A DNA stretch of 64,000 nucleotides from positions 56,240-120,239 of the forward strand of contig LQBI01000033.1 of NCBI GenBank assembly GCA_002030045.1, in the 5' to 3' direction. Under the pieces are notes generated by a model, which searched no databases, had not been told where the DNA came from, and was given only the letters and a program-made list of their open reading frames with translations. Positions 24,579-33,763 of the stretch are shown here, in pieces. The position numbers and the translations under genes are program-made. Positions within the stretch are counted from its first letter, which is position 1. Each line of letters starts with the position of its first letter. Source of the stretch: Candidatus Aegiribacteria sp. MLS_C. Its GTDB lineage: Bacteria; Fermentibacterota; Fermentibacteria; Fermentibacterales; JCC-6.

Positions 24579-26357
24579 GTGGGTAGACTCGCGGTCATAC
24601 TCCCCGTGCTGCTGATAGCGGCCGTCGCAGTGGCGGACATCGAAGAACCGAGGGTCGACTCCATTCTTGTGACGGGCCCGTTGCCTGTCTCGGCGGGCAA
24701 ACTCCTGGATGGAAGCGGTCTCGAGAGGGGGGTATCCCTGCTCAGGATCACGCCTGTACAGGTGACCGACTGGCTGACGGCGAACCTGGAATCCCTTGGT
24801 TATCTGGATGCGGAGGTATACGTACAGTGGCCGTTATGGGACGATGAGGTCAACATAGTCAGGGTCGAGGTGGAGCCCGGTCTGCGCAGCCTTCTCTCGG
24901 GACTGGTCTTCGAGGGAGCCACGGTCTTTCCCGCCGATTCAATGGCCGGACTGTATCCGAGAAGTCCCGGGGAGCCCATAACTCCCGAGGACACGATTAC
25001 TTTCAGGAATTCGATACTATCCCTCTACGACCGGAGGGGCTTCGTGTACACGGATGTCGACATGGAGCTGATGAGCCTGCAGGACACCAGCGGCACGTCA
25101 GCTTACCGCGCCCTGCTGTGTCATATCGAAGAGGACAGGCAGGCATTCCTCGATACCGTCACGGTCAGGGGTCTCGATACGGTCCGTCGCAAAGTGGTCA
25201 CTCGCGAGCTGCTGCTGCAGCCGGGTGACAGCCTTGACATGGAGCTGCTGAGACAGTCCGTGTCCAACATCTACGCCCTGGGCCTGTTCCAGGAGGTCCG
25301 TTTCGACTATACGCCCCATGCCGATGACAGCAGCCTGGTGGACCTCTCGATATCCGTGACCGAGAGCGACTACAGGAGGGTGGACCTGGGCACGGGATAC
25401 GTTTCTCCCTCTGCGGTCTTCGGCAGCGTCAGCTGGATGCATCCCAACATAATGGGCAACAACCAGCGGCTGACGATCGGCATCTACATGCTTGAGTACG
25501 TGGGCTCCAGGGAAGGCCGGCAGATCGAGCCGCAGGTCATCTACGAGGAGCCCTGGCTCTTCTCCTCCAGGTGGAGGTGGCAGCTGAAGCTAGGCTACCT
25601 CTACATCTCCACTCCCGGCATCAGGCAGAGAAGCTACTCCCTTACGTCGACCTTCGCCCGGCAGCTCACCGAGAACCTCCTGTTCTCAGCGGGATACAGC
25701 CTCGAGTACGAGAAGTACAACGAATGGGTGGACGAAGCCTTCACCTCCTACGACTGGAGGACCACGTCGAGCATTTCCGCCACCCTGATACACGACACCC
25801 GGAGTCCCTTCCTCGATCCCGTCAGGGGGCACTGGATGATGGGGGAGGCGAAACTCTCCGGAGGGCTCCTGGGAGGGAACGACTACTACCGCCTGAGAAG
25901 CGAGGCCAGGCTGTTCCTTCCTCTCAGCGGGGATTTCGTCCTGGCGGGACGGACAAGGCTCGGAGGGGCTTTCCCGTACGGTGACGACGAGTCGGTCCCC
26001 CCGGACGACAGGTTCTTCCTGGGAGGCGGCACCACTGTCAGGGGCTATCCCTTCAACTCCCTGGGTCCTGAGGACGACGAGGGGAACCCCATCGGTGGAA
26101 GGGTGGAGGCCCTGGGCAACCTGGAGGTGAGGGTCAGGGTGGCGGGCAACTTCGGCGTTGTTCTTTTCGCGGACGCCGGCGGTGTATGGAGATACCTCGA
26201 CGAGGTGAGCCTGGATACCTCCGGATTCGGCATCGGAGCAGGTCTCCGCTACCATACGGTCTTCGGCCCGATCAGACTGGACTACGGATTCGCCCCCACC
26301 TGGAGGAACTCCCTGGAGAGGGGCAGGATCTACATCGGGATCGGTCATGTCTTCTAG
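24579..26357 (+). CDS. tamA: Omp85-family outer membrane assembly factor, TamA-like
   Basis: I favour the GTG at 24579 because it gives an immediate signal peptide (MGRLAVILPVLLIAAVAVA); the frame is open further up to a GTG at 24495. The mature protein of about 570 residues has N-terminal POTRA-like repeats (about 20-255; e.g. FEGATVFPADSM and VRGLDTVRRKVVTRELL) and a C-terminal 16-strand barrel with the conserved FFLGGGTTVRGYPFN (the VRGY/F lid motif) and a final strand IYIGIGHVF ending in Phe. Together with the overlapping tamB gene it should form the TAM envelope-spanning complex for outer-membrane protein insertion and/or phospholipid traffic. BamA is the alternative, but tamB next door favours TamA. 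Confidence 0.88.
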   Translation: MGRLAVILPVLLIAAVAVADIEEPRVDSILVTGPLPVSAGKLLDGSGLERGVSLLRITPVQVTDWLTANLESLGYLDAEVYVQWPLWDDEVNIVRVEVEPGLRSLLSGLVFEGATVFPADSMAGLYPRSPGEPITPEDTITFRNSILSLYDRRGFVYTDVDMELMSLQDTSGTSAYRALLCHIEEDRQAFLDTVTVRGLDTVRRKVVTRELLLQPGDSLDMELLRQSVSNIYALGLFQEVRFDYTPHADDSSLVDLSISVTESDYRRVDLGTGYVSPSAVFGSVSWMHPNIMGNNQRLTIGIYMLEYVGSREGRQIEPQVIYEEPWLFSSRWRWQLKLGYLYISTPGIRQRSYSLTSTFARQLTENLLFSAGYSLEYEKYNEWVDEAFTSYDWRTTSSISATLIHDTRSPFLDPVRGHWMMGEAKLSGGLLGGNDYYRLRSEARLFLPLSGDFVLAGRTRLGGAFPYGDDESVPPDDRFFLGGGTTVRGYPFNSLGPEDDEGNPIGGRVEALGNLEVRVRVAGNFGVVLFADAGGVWRYLDEVSLDTSGFGIGAGLRYHTVFGPIRLDYGFAPTWRNSLERGRIYIGIGHVF

Positions 26358-29300
26358 CAGGGCCGGCGGGAAGCTGCGGAAGTGGACCAGGGCGGCCCTT
26401 CTGGGCTTCCTCCTTCTGGCTGTCTCGTTCTACGTCCTGCTCGCCGCCGGACTGCTGGGGGAAGTTCCCGGCACCATAGCGGGAGCCCTCGCCTCGGGCG
26501 ACTCACTGGAGATCTCATTCAGGGGTCTTCGTACGGACCTGTTCTGGAACACTTCCGCGGATACGGTCAGAGTACTGACCGACAGCGGGCTGGAGGTGGT
26601 GGTGGCCGGGGCCGATATCGGCGGCAGCGTGACGGACTATCTTCTCAACGGTCACGTGGGAATGGTGACCGTCGAGAGCCTCTTCATAGGTCTTCCGGAG
26701 GACAGCGGGGATGAGGGGGGCGCCGACTCCCTCGTCGCCGTACTCGAGAGCATAGATAAGGGAATAGTGGTCTCCACGGAGCTGCTCCTGCTGGAATACG
26801 GCACCATAAGGGACCCGTCGGGCGTGGTCCTGGACTCGATGTACCTGCGGTGTTCGATAGACAGGATAGCCGGAGTGCACCTCCAGGTCGACTCCGCCGG
26901 AGTATACCTGCCCGGTCTCGGGGGTATCGGAGGCAGTGGAGAACTCAGCCTGGTGGATGGCACGGTCTCTACGGAAGGCTTCAACATCAGGGGCATTCCG
27001 GGAGAGCTGCGTCTGACAGGTTCGCTGTACGGGGCGGAGGAGAGGCTCTCGATTGAGTTCTCCGGCTCCGCATCAACCGAGGCCATGGACTCGCCCGTGG
27101 ACGTGTCCGCGGTGCTGGAGGGCACTCTCGACGGCCGCCTCCCCGACCTGAAGGTGGGTCTTGCTCTCCGCGACGGAACAGCATCCGCCTTCGGAAGGGA
27201 GTTCGAGTTCAGTGCAGACACACTGATTGTCAGCATGGACAGCATCCGGGTCGGTCAGCTGATCGCTTCAACGGCCGGCCTGTCGCTCAATGCCGGCGGC
27301 AGGCTCGCGCTGGAGGACATGTCGTGGGAGGCATCCGTCGATATGGGCATGTACGGCCTGGATCTCTCCAGTGTCCTGACCGGCGCGTTCGGCAGCAGCA
27401 TCACAGGAACCCTGAGCGCCGACCTTCACGGAAGGGGCACGGAAGGAACAGGCGGCAGGGCCGTGCTCGACCTGACGAACTCCACCGTTTCGGTTGTCAG
27501 CATTCCGTCGCTGCACCTGGACGCATCCCTGGAGGAAAACGACCTCAGGATAGAGGGCAACATGGCAGCCGGAGGCGGTACTGTCTCCCTGAGGGGAAGC
27601 AGCAGGCTCGGTCCCGACCGTCTTCCCGAAACATGGAACCTGTCCGCCGACGGAACAGTGGACGACCTCTCCTTCATCAGGCGGCTATTCCACGCAGACC
27701 TGCCTGAAGTATCCTACGCATGGTTCTCCCTGAACGGCAGCGGGACCAGGTTCGGCGCGGACCTGAGGGGGAGTACCGGGATCCGGGGCTTCAGGGCGTC
27801 GGGCGTGCGGGCGGACATGCTGTCCTTCAGCGGAGAAGTCTCCTACGCAGCCGGAAGGGGTGGCAGCCTGCCCTCCGCATTCGGGTTCCTAGGGGAGGTC
27901 CGGATGACCGGGTTCTCAACCGGTGGCCTCGAAGTGGATACTGCCGTTGTCTCCGGTTCATTCAACTCCTCGGGGACCTCCATGAGCGCTCAGGGGGTCG
28001 TGTCCCTGGACAGCCTCAGGGTAGCTTCGCAGGTACTGGCGCTGCAGGCTGCGATCGAGGCGGACGGGAACAGGATCACGGTGAGCGACCTGCTGTTCAC
28101 GGCTTCCGGGGAGAGGCAGTACAGCGGCGACCTGCAGGTCTCGCTTGGAGATACCGTATTCCTGGACCTCCGTGACCTCCGGGCGGTGCACTCGAAGCTC
28201 AGGCTGATCAACGACGGTTCGCTGTCCGTATTCTTCACCGATGGTTCAGTCGTGCTCGATACTCTGTGGATAGATCCTCCTGTAGGAAGGCTGGGGCTTT
28301 CCGGAAGGATGGGTGAGGAGGGCCTGTCTGCAAGGGCGGAGGTCGATAACCTGGACCTCACTTCCCTCAGCGCGATAGCCGGTCTGCCTGCAGACATGTC
28401 CGGAGTGGGGAGCTTCGAGGTTGCCTACAGGAGTGATACGGCAGGTGTTCACGGGTCCTTCACGGGAAGGATACTGTCGCCCTCGTACGGTCAGTTCAGC
28501 ATGGACAGCATCACCATCGACATATCCTCCTCCGGCTCTTCGCTCACGGTCAACGGGATCTACGCATGGCATGACGGCGTGAGGTCCGGTCTGCAGCTAA
28601 GGGCGAATGACGCCTGGACCGGTACCGAGGTCTCCATCCTTGGCGACAGGCTCGAGTGGATGGAGATGGAGGTGAACGATATCGGCGACTGGCTTTTCTA
28701 CGTGCTTCCCCTCCCGGTCAGGACCATGGGCGCCAGTGTGTCGGCCAGGGTCGAATACCGTCGGAACGGGAACGGCTACGACCTGCAGATGCAGGCCTCC
28801 GCCAGGATAGACAGGCTCTTCATAACAATCCTGGGAGTGGAACTCCCCAACGTGAACTTCTACCTGAGCTACCCCGACTCCTCCGCCGCCGGCTACAACA
28901 CCAGGTTCACCACAGGTTCCGGCAGCGCCGAAACTGGGAACTTCTCCTCCACTTGGCGTGCGGACGTTCAAAGCATCTTCCCGTTCCGAATGGGTGAGTA
29001 CTCCATGCGGTCCGACCTCACGGAGATGCGGATAGCCATTCCGGGAATAGGCGCCGTCATCTGCTCCGGAGAGCTTCTGAGCCGCGGTGACGGCCTTGAC
29101 GTAAGGCCCATGCTGTCAGGCAAGATCAGGGTCCTGGAGGGGGCGGTGGGCATACCGCAGCCTGTCACGGCCTCATCGGGAGAAGGTTCCGGTGAGATGC
29201 CCTTCGACCTTTCCATCGATGTTTCTGGCACAGGCGGCATATGGTTCAGGACCAGCTTCGCCGACATAGAGATGTCCCTGAAGCTGAGGATACTCACGCT

Positions 29301-29958
29301 GGAGAACATGCCGACCGTCAACGGCACAGTATCCGCGGTGAGGGGCAGGATAACGCTACTGCAGAGGGATTTCCAGATAACTGAAGGAACGGTCACTGTC
29401 TTTCAGGGGCATCCTCCCTCCATTCAGCTGAACATAGAGGCTGCCACCAGGGTGAGGAGCAGCATAAGCCAGCAGGAGTACGAGATCACCGTCCTGATAC
29501 ACGGTGATGCTGAGAACCCGGAGGTGACCCTGACCGGGATCGGTCCCGCGGGCCGGATTTCGCAGGAGGACATACTCACGCTGCTGGCCGCCGGGGTGAC
29601 CTACGGAGAGATGCAGCAGCTGAACTCCTCCGCGATCCGGACCGAGGTGGAGAACGTGGCCCAGAGCATGCTGGGGAACATGCTCGCCAGGAACATCCGC
29701 CGCGAGATCGGGCTCGATACCTTCGAGATCTCGCCCGAGCTGCTGGCTGACACCACCAGCCTGGTGCTCAACGTGGGCAAGTACGTACTGCCGGACCTTT
29801 ACGTATCCTACAAGGACGACGTGTTCTCCGGCGACCCTGGCACCGTCAGCGCACAGTACTTCTTCAGTTCCGACCTTTACGTGGAAGGATCATCGAGGAC
29901 CACATTCCATGGCTACCTCGAACCGACGATAGAACTCCATTACACCATCCGCTACTGA
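26347..29958 (+). CDS. tamB: TamB / translocation and assembly module inner-membrane component
   Basis: 1203 residues. One N-terminal transmembrane anchor (about residues 15-38) is followed by roughly 1100 residues of repetitive beta-strand sequence (AsmA/TamB beta-taco groove), then the conserved DUF490 C-terminus: GRISQEDILTLLAAGVTYGE, LARNIRREIGLDTFEISPE, and a last beta-strand ending in TIRY. TamB spans the periplasm as a hydrophobic groove, contacts TamA and conducts lipid to the outer membrane. The start overlaps tamA by 11 bp, indicating coupled expression. It ends 32 bp from a convergent gene. Confidence 0.93.
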   Translation: MSSSRAGGKLRKWTRAALLGFLLLAVSFYVLLAAGLLGEVPGTIAGALASGDSLEISFRGLRTDLFWNTSADTVRVLTDSGLEVVVAGADIGGSVTDYLLNGHVGMVTVESLFIGLPEDSGDEGGADSLVAVLESIDKGIVVSTELLLLEYGTIRDPSGVVLDSMYLRCSIDRIAGVHLQVDSAGVYLPGLGGIGGSGELSLVDGTVSTEGFNIRGIPGELRLTGSLYGAEERLSIEFSGSASTEAMDSPVDVSAVLEGTLDGRLPDLKVGLALRDGTASAFGREFEFSADTLIVSMDSIRVGQLIASTAGLSLNAGGRLALEDMSWEASVDMGMYGLDLSSVLTGAFGSSITGTLSADLHGRGTEGTGGRAVLDLTNSTVSVVSIPSLHLDASLEENDLRIEGNMAAGGGTVSLRGSSRLGPDRLPETWNLSADGTVDDLSFIRRLFHADLPEVSYAWFSLNGSGTRFGADLRGSTGIRGFRASGVRADMLSFSGEVSYAAGRGGSLPSAFGFLGEVRMTGFSTGGLEVDTAVVSGSFNSSGTSMSAQGVVSLDSLRVASQVLALQAAIEADGNRITVSDLLFTASGERQYSGDLQVSLGDTVFLDLRDLRAVHSKLRLINDGSLSVFFTDGSVVLDTLWIDPPVGRLGLSGRMGEEGLSARAEVDNLDLTSLSAIAGLPADMSGVGSFEVAYRSDTAGVHGSFTGRILSPSYGQFSMDSITIDISSSGSSLTVNGIYAWHDGVRSGLQLRANDAWTGTEVSILGDRLEWMEMEVNDIGDWLFYVLPLPVRTMGASVSARVEYRRNGNGYDLQMQASARIDRLFITILGVELPNVNFYLSYPDSSAAGYNTRFTTGSGSAETGNFSSTWRADVQSIFPFRMGEYSMRSDLTEMRIAIPGIGAVICSGELLSRGDGLDVRPMLSGKIRVLEGAVGIPQPVTASSGEGSGEMPFDLSIDVSGTGGIWFRTSFADIEMSLKLRILTLENMPTVNGTVSAVRGRITLLQRDFQITEGTVTVFQGHPPSIQLNIEAATRVRSSISQQEYEITVLIHGDAENPEVTLTGIGPAGRISQEDILTLLAAGVTYGEMQQLNSSAIRTEVENVAQSMLGNMLARNIRREIGLDTFEISPELLADTTSLVLNVGKYVLPDLYVSYKDDVFSGDPGTVSAQYFFSSDLYVEGSSRTTFHGYLEPTIELHYTIRY

Positions 29959-29990
29959 AATTCCGGATCGGATGGACTTCCGCTCAGGTC

Positions 29991-30665
29991 CTACCGGCCG
30001 GTGGCTGGGTACCGGACCGCCTCTTCCTCGGAGACTTCCCAGGTTCCCAGGGAGTTCAGGCGGAGTTCACCCCGGTCTGCTCGAGAGCCGGATTCAGGGA
30101 TCATCTCGTATGCTATCAGGGAATCGCTCAGCCATTCCGCTTCCGCAGGGGCACGTGCGTCCTCCAGCGCAAGGTACTCCTGGACGGGGCCCTCTTCCTC
30201 AACACGCCAGATTTCGATGCCGGTATCCATGTGCCCGGTCGCGAGATCGCTGAAGGCACACAGGAGCCTGGTCCCTCCGGGGCTGGGTACCGGCCGTCCG
30301 ATGGAGCGCCGGGTGGTTCCATTTCCTGCGCTGACCAGAAGCCAGCTGGAGAAGTCCCATTCCATTCTCCAGACGACCCATATCCTCTGGTCGGGCAGCC
30401 AGTCCGTCAGCAGGTTGAACGATCCGAAGCCGGATTCCGCTACGCCCGCCGTATCCGAGAAGACCAGCGTGTCTCCCGGGTCGGTCACCAGGCAGAGGGT
30501 AAGAGTATCGGGCCTGAAGGCCGTTCCTCCCGATTCCTCCAGCAGCTGGTTCTCCGCGGCGAGGCGCAGCGGCCCTGCGACGTTGCATTCTACCGTGTAG
30601 TAGTTCCCTCCGGAAGAGGCGGTCGAAAGCAGGAGAGCCGGGCCTATCCAGCATGACAACCTCAC
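29991..30665 (-). CDS. Secreted protein of unknown function, second of a pair
   Basis: I start it at the GTG at 30665 because that codon overlaps the stop of the upstream gene (GTGA) and gives a short signal-like N-terminus (VRLSCWIGPALLLSTASSGG). The 224-residue product is rich in Trp and acidic residues, with the segments IWVVWRMEWDFSSWLLVSAG and EIWRVEEEGPVQEYLAL. I do not recognise a family; the repeated strand pattern suggests an all-beta domain. Tight coupling with the 30662-31171 gene suggests the two act together in the periplasm or outside the cell. Confidence 0.6.
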   Translation of the reverse strand: MRLSCWIGPALLLSTASSGGNYYTVECNVAGPLRLAAENQLLEESGGTAFRPDTLTLCLVTDPGDTLVFSDTAGVAESGFGSFNLLTDWLPDQRIWVVWRMEWDFSSWLLVSAGNGTTRRSIGRPVPSPGGTRLLCAFSDLATGHMDTGIEIWRVEEEGPVQEYLALEDARAPAEAEWLSDSLIAYEMIPESGSRADRGELRLNSLGTWEVSEEEAVRYPATGR

Positions 30666-31171
30666 GGGCGGTACCCCCCTATGGCCTGCAACCCCAGCAT
30701 TCCCGTGTCGGGCGAGGCGCCGTCCGTCAGCCGCTCCTCGTCTAGCATACGGGTGTAGGAGACGATCTTCTGCCATCGGTATAAGGCCAGGACGTACCCG
30801 TACTCGTAGCCCCTGGCCGTTCCGTCGTATCGGACGCCCTCCGACGTGTCCCACCAGACCCGCTCCTCACAGAGCATCGCCCAGAGTTCGCTGTACTCCA
30901 GGAAGGCCGAGTGCGACCGGTCGAGGCATTCAAGGAGGTCCGGCGCCTCTGAATACAGCTCCCGAAGTTCAAGGTAGAGACTGTCGACCGCCGAGGCAAG
31001 GGAGTCCAGGTAGGCCGATGTCAGCATCTTGACCTCGAAGTTCGTCGCTGCCTGGCCGCAGTAGGCGACCAGGGACAGCCGGTAGATGTCAGGTTCACCG
31101 TAGGTCCCGGTCACCCCGGCCACGGAGTCGTCCACACCAAGAAGCGAGAGTACCGTCAGAATACATACCAT
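30662..31171 (-). CDS. Small secreted protein, possibly LprI/DUF1311-like
   Basis: 169 residues with a signal peptide (MVCILTVLSLLGVDDSVAG). Mostly helical. The stretch from SHSAFLEYSELWAMLCEERV to ALYRWQKIVSYTRML loosely resembles the helical, W-x2-Y-x2-x-x-C pattern of lysozyme-inhibitor LprI/DUF1311 proteins. That match is weak and by eye. Its stop overlaps the next gene's GTG start. Confidence 0.55.
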   Translation of the reverse strand: MVCILTVLSLLGVDDSVAGVTGTYGEPDIYRLSLVAYCGQAATNFEVKMLTSAYLDSLASAVDSLYLELRELYSEAPDLLECLDRSHSAFLEYSELWAMLCEERVWWDTSEGVRYDGTARGYEYGYVLALYRWQKIVSYTRMLDEERLTDGASPDTGMLGLQAIGGYRP

Positions 31172-31284
31172 GGGCTGCTCATCCTTCCGCCGGTCTCAGG
31201 GAGAATGCGTCCTGAGACAGGGAACAGTATTGCTTTGGAGAAATGAAGATACTGACTATGCGAACCCTGGTACAAGTTACAGAG

Positions 31285-31310
31285 GAACCCCGCCCCGGGG
31301 GGCGGGGTTC
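31285..31310 (-). terminator. Strong hairpin downstream of the subtilase gene
   Basis: A perfect 12-bp GC-rich stem (31285-31296 with 31299-31310) and a 2-nt loop, 24 bp past the stop of the minus-strand subtilase gene. A T-rich tract (CTCTTT) follows only on the plus strand. A factor-independent terminator or mRNA-stabilising hairpin. Confidence 0.6.
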
Positions 31311-31333
31311 GCTCTTTACCTAAAACCGCAGCG

Positions 31334-33085
31334 CTACCTCAGTATGGTGAACCTCAACACCGCGGAACCCTCGGTTGATGATGCGACGAGGAAGTACACC
31401 CCGTTGCCCATTCCTTCCGGGACGCCCCAGGTGAAGCTGTGGCTGCCCGAGGAGAGGGGACCGGCGTGCACCGTACCTGTGATCCTGCCGGTGATGTCGT
31501 AGACCGATATCTCGACGGGTACGGCTGAACCGGTGTAGAGGTCGAACATCACGGAAGTACGGGCGGGGTTCTCGCCGGCACGGGCCAGGAGCAGTCCGCC
31601 GGGACCGCCCTGCTGCGTTCCGCCTGCCACAGGCACCTCAAGGGCGGCCTGGACGGCCTCCAGCGCCTGGACCCTTCCTGATCCGAAGATGTTGTCCTTC
31701 CCTGTATCCCCCAGGTCAAGGGCGGTGACCTCTATGATGGAGTCCACCTGCGCGGGGGAAAGGCTCGGGTTCGCCTGGAGCACCAGCGCCATGACACCGG
31801 CCAGATGGGGGGTCGCCATGGACGTGCCGCTCATTGTTGTGTATCCGGAGGGGTTCGAGTAGTTGCAGCTTACTATGTCCACGCCCGGACCCGATATGTC
31901 GGGGTCTATAAGGCCGATGTCCGGAGAGGCATCCGGATAGTCGAACCAGGGCGAGTCGTACATCCAGGTGGAATATCCTACGCTGGAGAAATAGGCGATG
32001 TTGTCGTTGGAATCGGTTGCGCCAACCGTCACGACCGCGGAAAGACCGCCGGAGGTGGTCTGCTCGGGGTGAAGCCATGGAGGAGGACAGTCTCCCGGGG
32101 TCCTGATGTCGCCCCAGCTGTAGGGATCGCCGCTCTCGTTGCCGGCGGCTATGGAGTGGCAGATGCCTGCGGCAAGGATGTTCTGCTCGGATTCCCTCCA
32201 GGTTGCCCTGTCGGGACTGGCGGACTGGGGCCAGCCGAGGGAGGTGGAGATGACGTCCGCCTCGAAGTCGATGCTGAACTGGAAGGCTTCCCAAACGTCC
32301 AGCTCGTCGCTGAAGGACACCCCTACCCTGAGGGCCATGATGGTGGCTCCGGGAGCAACTCCTGTCTGAGTGCCTGCGGTGCCGTCACCGGCGACGCTCC
32401 CTGCACAGTGGGTGCCATGACCGTAGGTGTCCATGGGGTCACCGTCGTCGTCGTCGAAGTCCCAGCCGTAGTGGTAACCCGCGGGGGTGTCGTGCCACAT
32501 GTTGTTGTGAAGGTCGAGGTGGTTGTAGTTGACACCGGTATCCACAACGCTGACCAGCACGCCGGAGCCGTCGTAACCCAGCGCCCATACGTCATCCGCG
32601 CCTATCTTGGATACGCCCCACGCAATGTCCCTGGAGCCTTCCTCCATGGTCGCCGGACGGACATCCACCGGCTCGATCAGGGCGCTGCTGACGTTCACCG
32701 GACGGACGAAAAGCACGTCGTCCCTCATCGCGATCTCCCGTATCACGTCGGAGGAGAGCCTTGCGCCGACCGCGTTGACGATCCAGAGTGGACGGACGTC
32801 CCTAACCATGTCGCCGCCGTACTGACCCAGCTGGGCCAGTATGCCCTCCTGGGCGGATGCCGCCCTGTCCTTCATGACCTGTGCCGCGAACTCGCGGCGC
32901 TCGTCCCTGGTCATGCCCTGCGTGGCCCGGGCGATGTAATCGGTATCCACAGTTCCCTCCGGCTTTATGAGGACGTAGTGGAGTTCCGTGTGGTCTGAAC
33001 TCTCCATTGCCTCGATGAGCCCGGGGGAGATGACACCGGACATGGCCGCCGAAGCCGCTATGAGAACAATGCTCACGTATTTCAT
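31334..33085 (-). CDS. Secreted subtilisin-like serine protease (S8) with C-terminal sorting domain
   Basis: 583 residues from the ATG at 33085. Signal peptide (MKYVSIVLIAASAAMSGVIS), an inhibitor-I9-like propeptide (about 30-135), then the S8 catalytic domain: Asp182 in VVDTGVNYNH, His223 in YGHGTHCAG, oxyanion Asn315 in AAGN, and Ser422 in SGTSMATPH. An acidic loop (DFDDDDGDPMDT) precedes the His motif and probably binds calcium. The last roughly 85 residues (from LLLARAGENPARTS to VLRFTILR) form a FlgD-like/T9SS type A sorting domain, so the enzyme is likely exported across both membranes and held at or released from the cell surface. It has its own good promoter and a 3' hairpin. Confidence 0.95.
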   Translation of the reverse strand: MKYVSIVLIAASAAMSGVISPGLIEAMESSDHTELHYVLIKPEGTVDTDYIARATQGMTRDERREFAAQVMKDRAASAQEGILAQLGQYGGDMVRDVRPLWIVNAVGARLSSDVIREIAMRDDVLFVRPVNVSSALIEPVDVRPATMEEGSRDIAWGVSKIGADDVWALGYDGSGVLVSVVDTGVNYNHLDLHNNMWHDTPAGYHYGWDFDDDDGDPMDTYGHGTHCAGSVAGDGTAGTQTGVAPGATIMALRVGVSFSDELDVWEAFQFSIDFEADVISTSLGWPQSASPDRATWRESEQNILAAGICHSIAAGNESGDPYSWGDIRTPGDCPPPWLHPEQTTSGGLSAVVTVGATDSNDNIAYFSSVGYSTWMYDSPWFDYPDASPDIGLIDPDISGPGVDIVSCNYSNPSGYTTMSGTSMATPHLAGVMALVLQANPSLSPAQVDSIIEVTALDLGDTGKDNIFGSGRVQALEAVQAALEVPVAGGTQQGGPGGLLLARAGENPARTSVMFDLYTGSAVPVEISVYDITGRITGTVHAGPLSSGSHSFTWGVPEGMGNGVYFLVASSTEGSAVLRFTILR

Positions 33086-33171
33086 TGCCCGCCTTTCCCG
33101 GCACCGGGCGCCGCGGGCGACCGGCGACCGCAGTTGATTAAGGATCCTTTGAAAAGGAATACTCTCATAAA

Positions 33172-33200
33172 AGTATAGTTCCCCGCAGGGCCGCAGACAA
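33172..33200 (-). promoter_or_regulatory. Sigma-70-type promoter of the subtilase gene
   Basis: Minus strand TTGTCT (33200-33195), a 17-bp spacer and TATACT (33177-33172), giving an 80-nt leader before the ATG at 33085. A 9-bp inverted repeat GGCGGGGCA/TGCCCCGCC at 33202-33231, just upstream, may terminate the HIT gene transcript. Nothing else is seen in the gap 33086-33328. Confidence 0.6.
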
Positions 33201-33328
33201 TGGCGGGGCAAATCCGCATTCCTGCCCCGCCCCGGAGAATGCAGGCAACCACGGATCCATCCGCAGCCCTGTCCGGAACGGGGCATGGTCCTGGTTTCAG
33301 AGGGCGCTCCCGAATTGGATCGGGAGGG

Positions 33329-33718
33329 TCACTTCCTATAGGAGCCCGGATAGGCCCTCTTCTCCGGTATCACCCCCCGAATGCCGCCCCTGGGATCGTC
33401 CACGTCCCTCTCGAACCTGGGAATGAGGTGTATATGGACGTGGGGTATCGTCTGGCCGGCGGCGGCTCCCTCGTTGACGCCTATATTGTAGCCGTCCGCC
33501 GCGAGGGACCTCTCCAGCTGCTGCTTCCTGAAGATCAGGGCCCTGGAGAACGACCTGAGTTCATCCTCCGTGGCCTCGAAGATGCTGGAGAAATGCCTGA
33601 AGGGTATGATAAGGGTGTGGGAGGGGGAGACGGGATAGAGGTCCCTTATGACGTAAACGTTCTCATCCTTCCAGATTATTCTGTCATCCTCCGGTTCGCA
33701 GAAAGGACAATTCTCCAT
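33329..33718 (-). CDS. HIT-family hydrolase
   Basis: 129 residues. An N-terminal zinc-type CPFC motif, IRDLYPVSPSHTLIIPFRHF, and the histidine triad HVHIHLIPR (H-phi-H-phi-H) near residue 92 identify a Hint/Fhit-like nucleotide hydrolase or transferase. Such proteins cleave AMP-linked or dinucleoside-polyphosphate substrates; the exact substrate cannot be told. It diverges from the DNA glycosylase gene with a 45-bp gap. Confidence 0.93.
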   Translation of the reverse strand: MENCPFCEPEDDRIIWKDENVYVIRDLYPVSPSHTLIIPFRHFSSIFEATEDELRSFSRALIFRKQQLERSLAADGYNIGVNEGAAAGQTIPHVHIHLIPRFERDVDDPRGGIRGVIPEKRAYPGSYRK

Positions 33719-33763
33719 GATTCACCCTCCGTGGGTTGACGGTGACCGGTCCCTTTTTCACAT

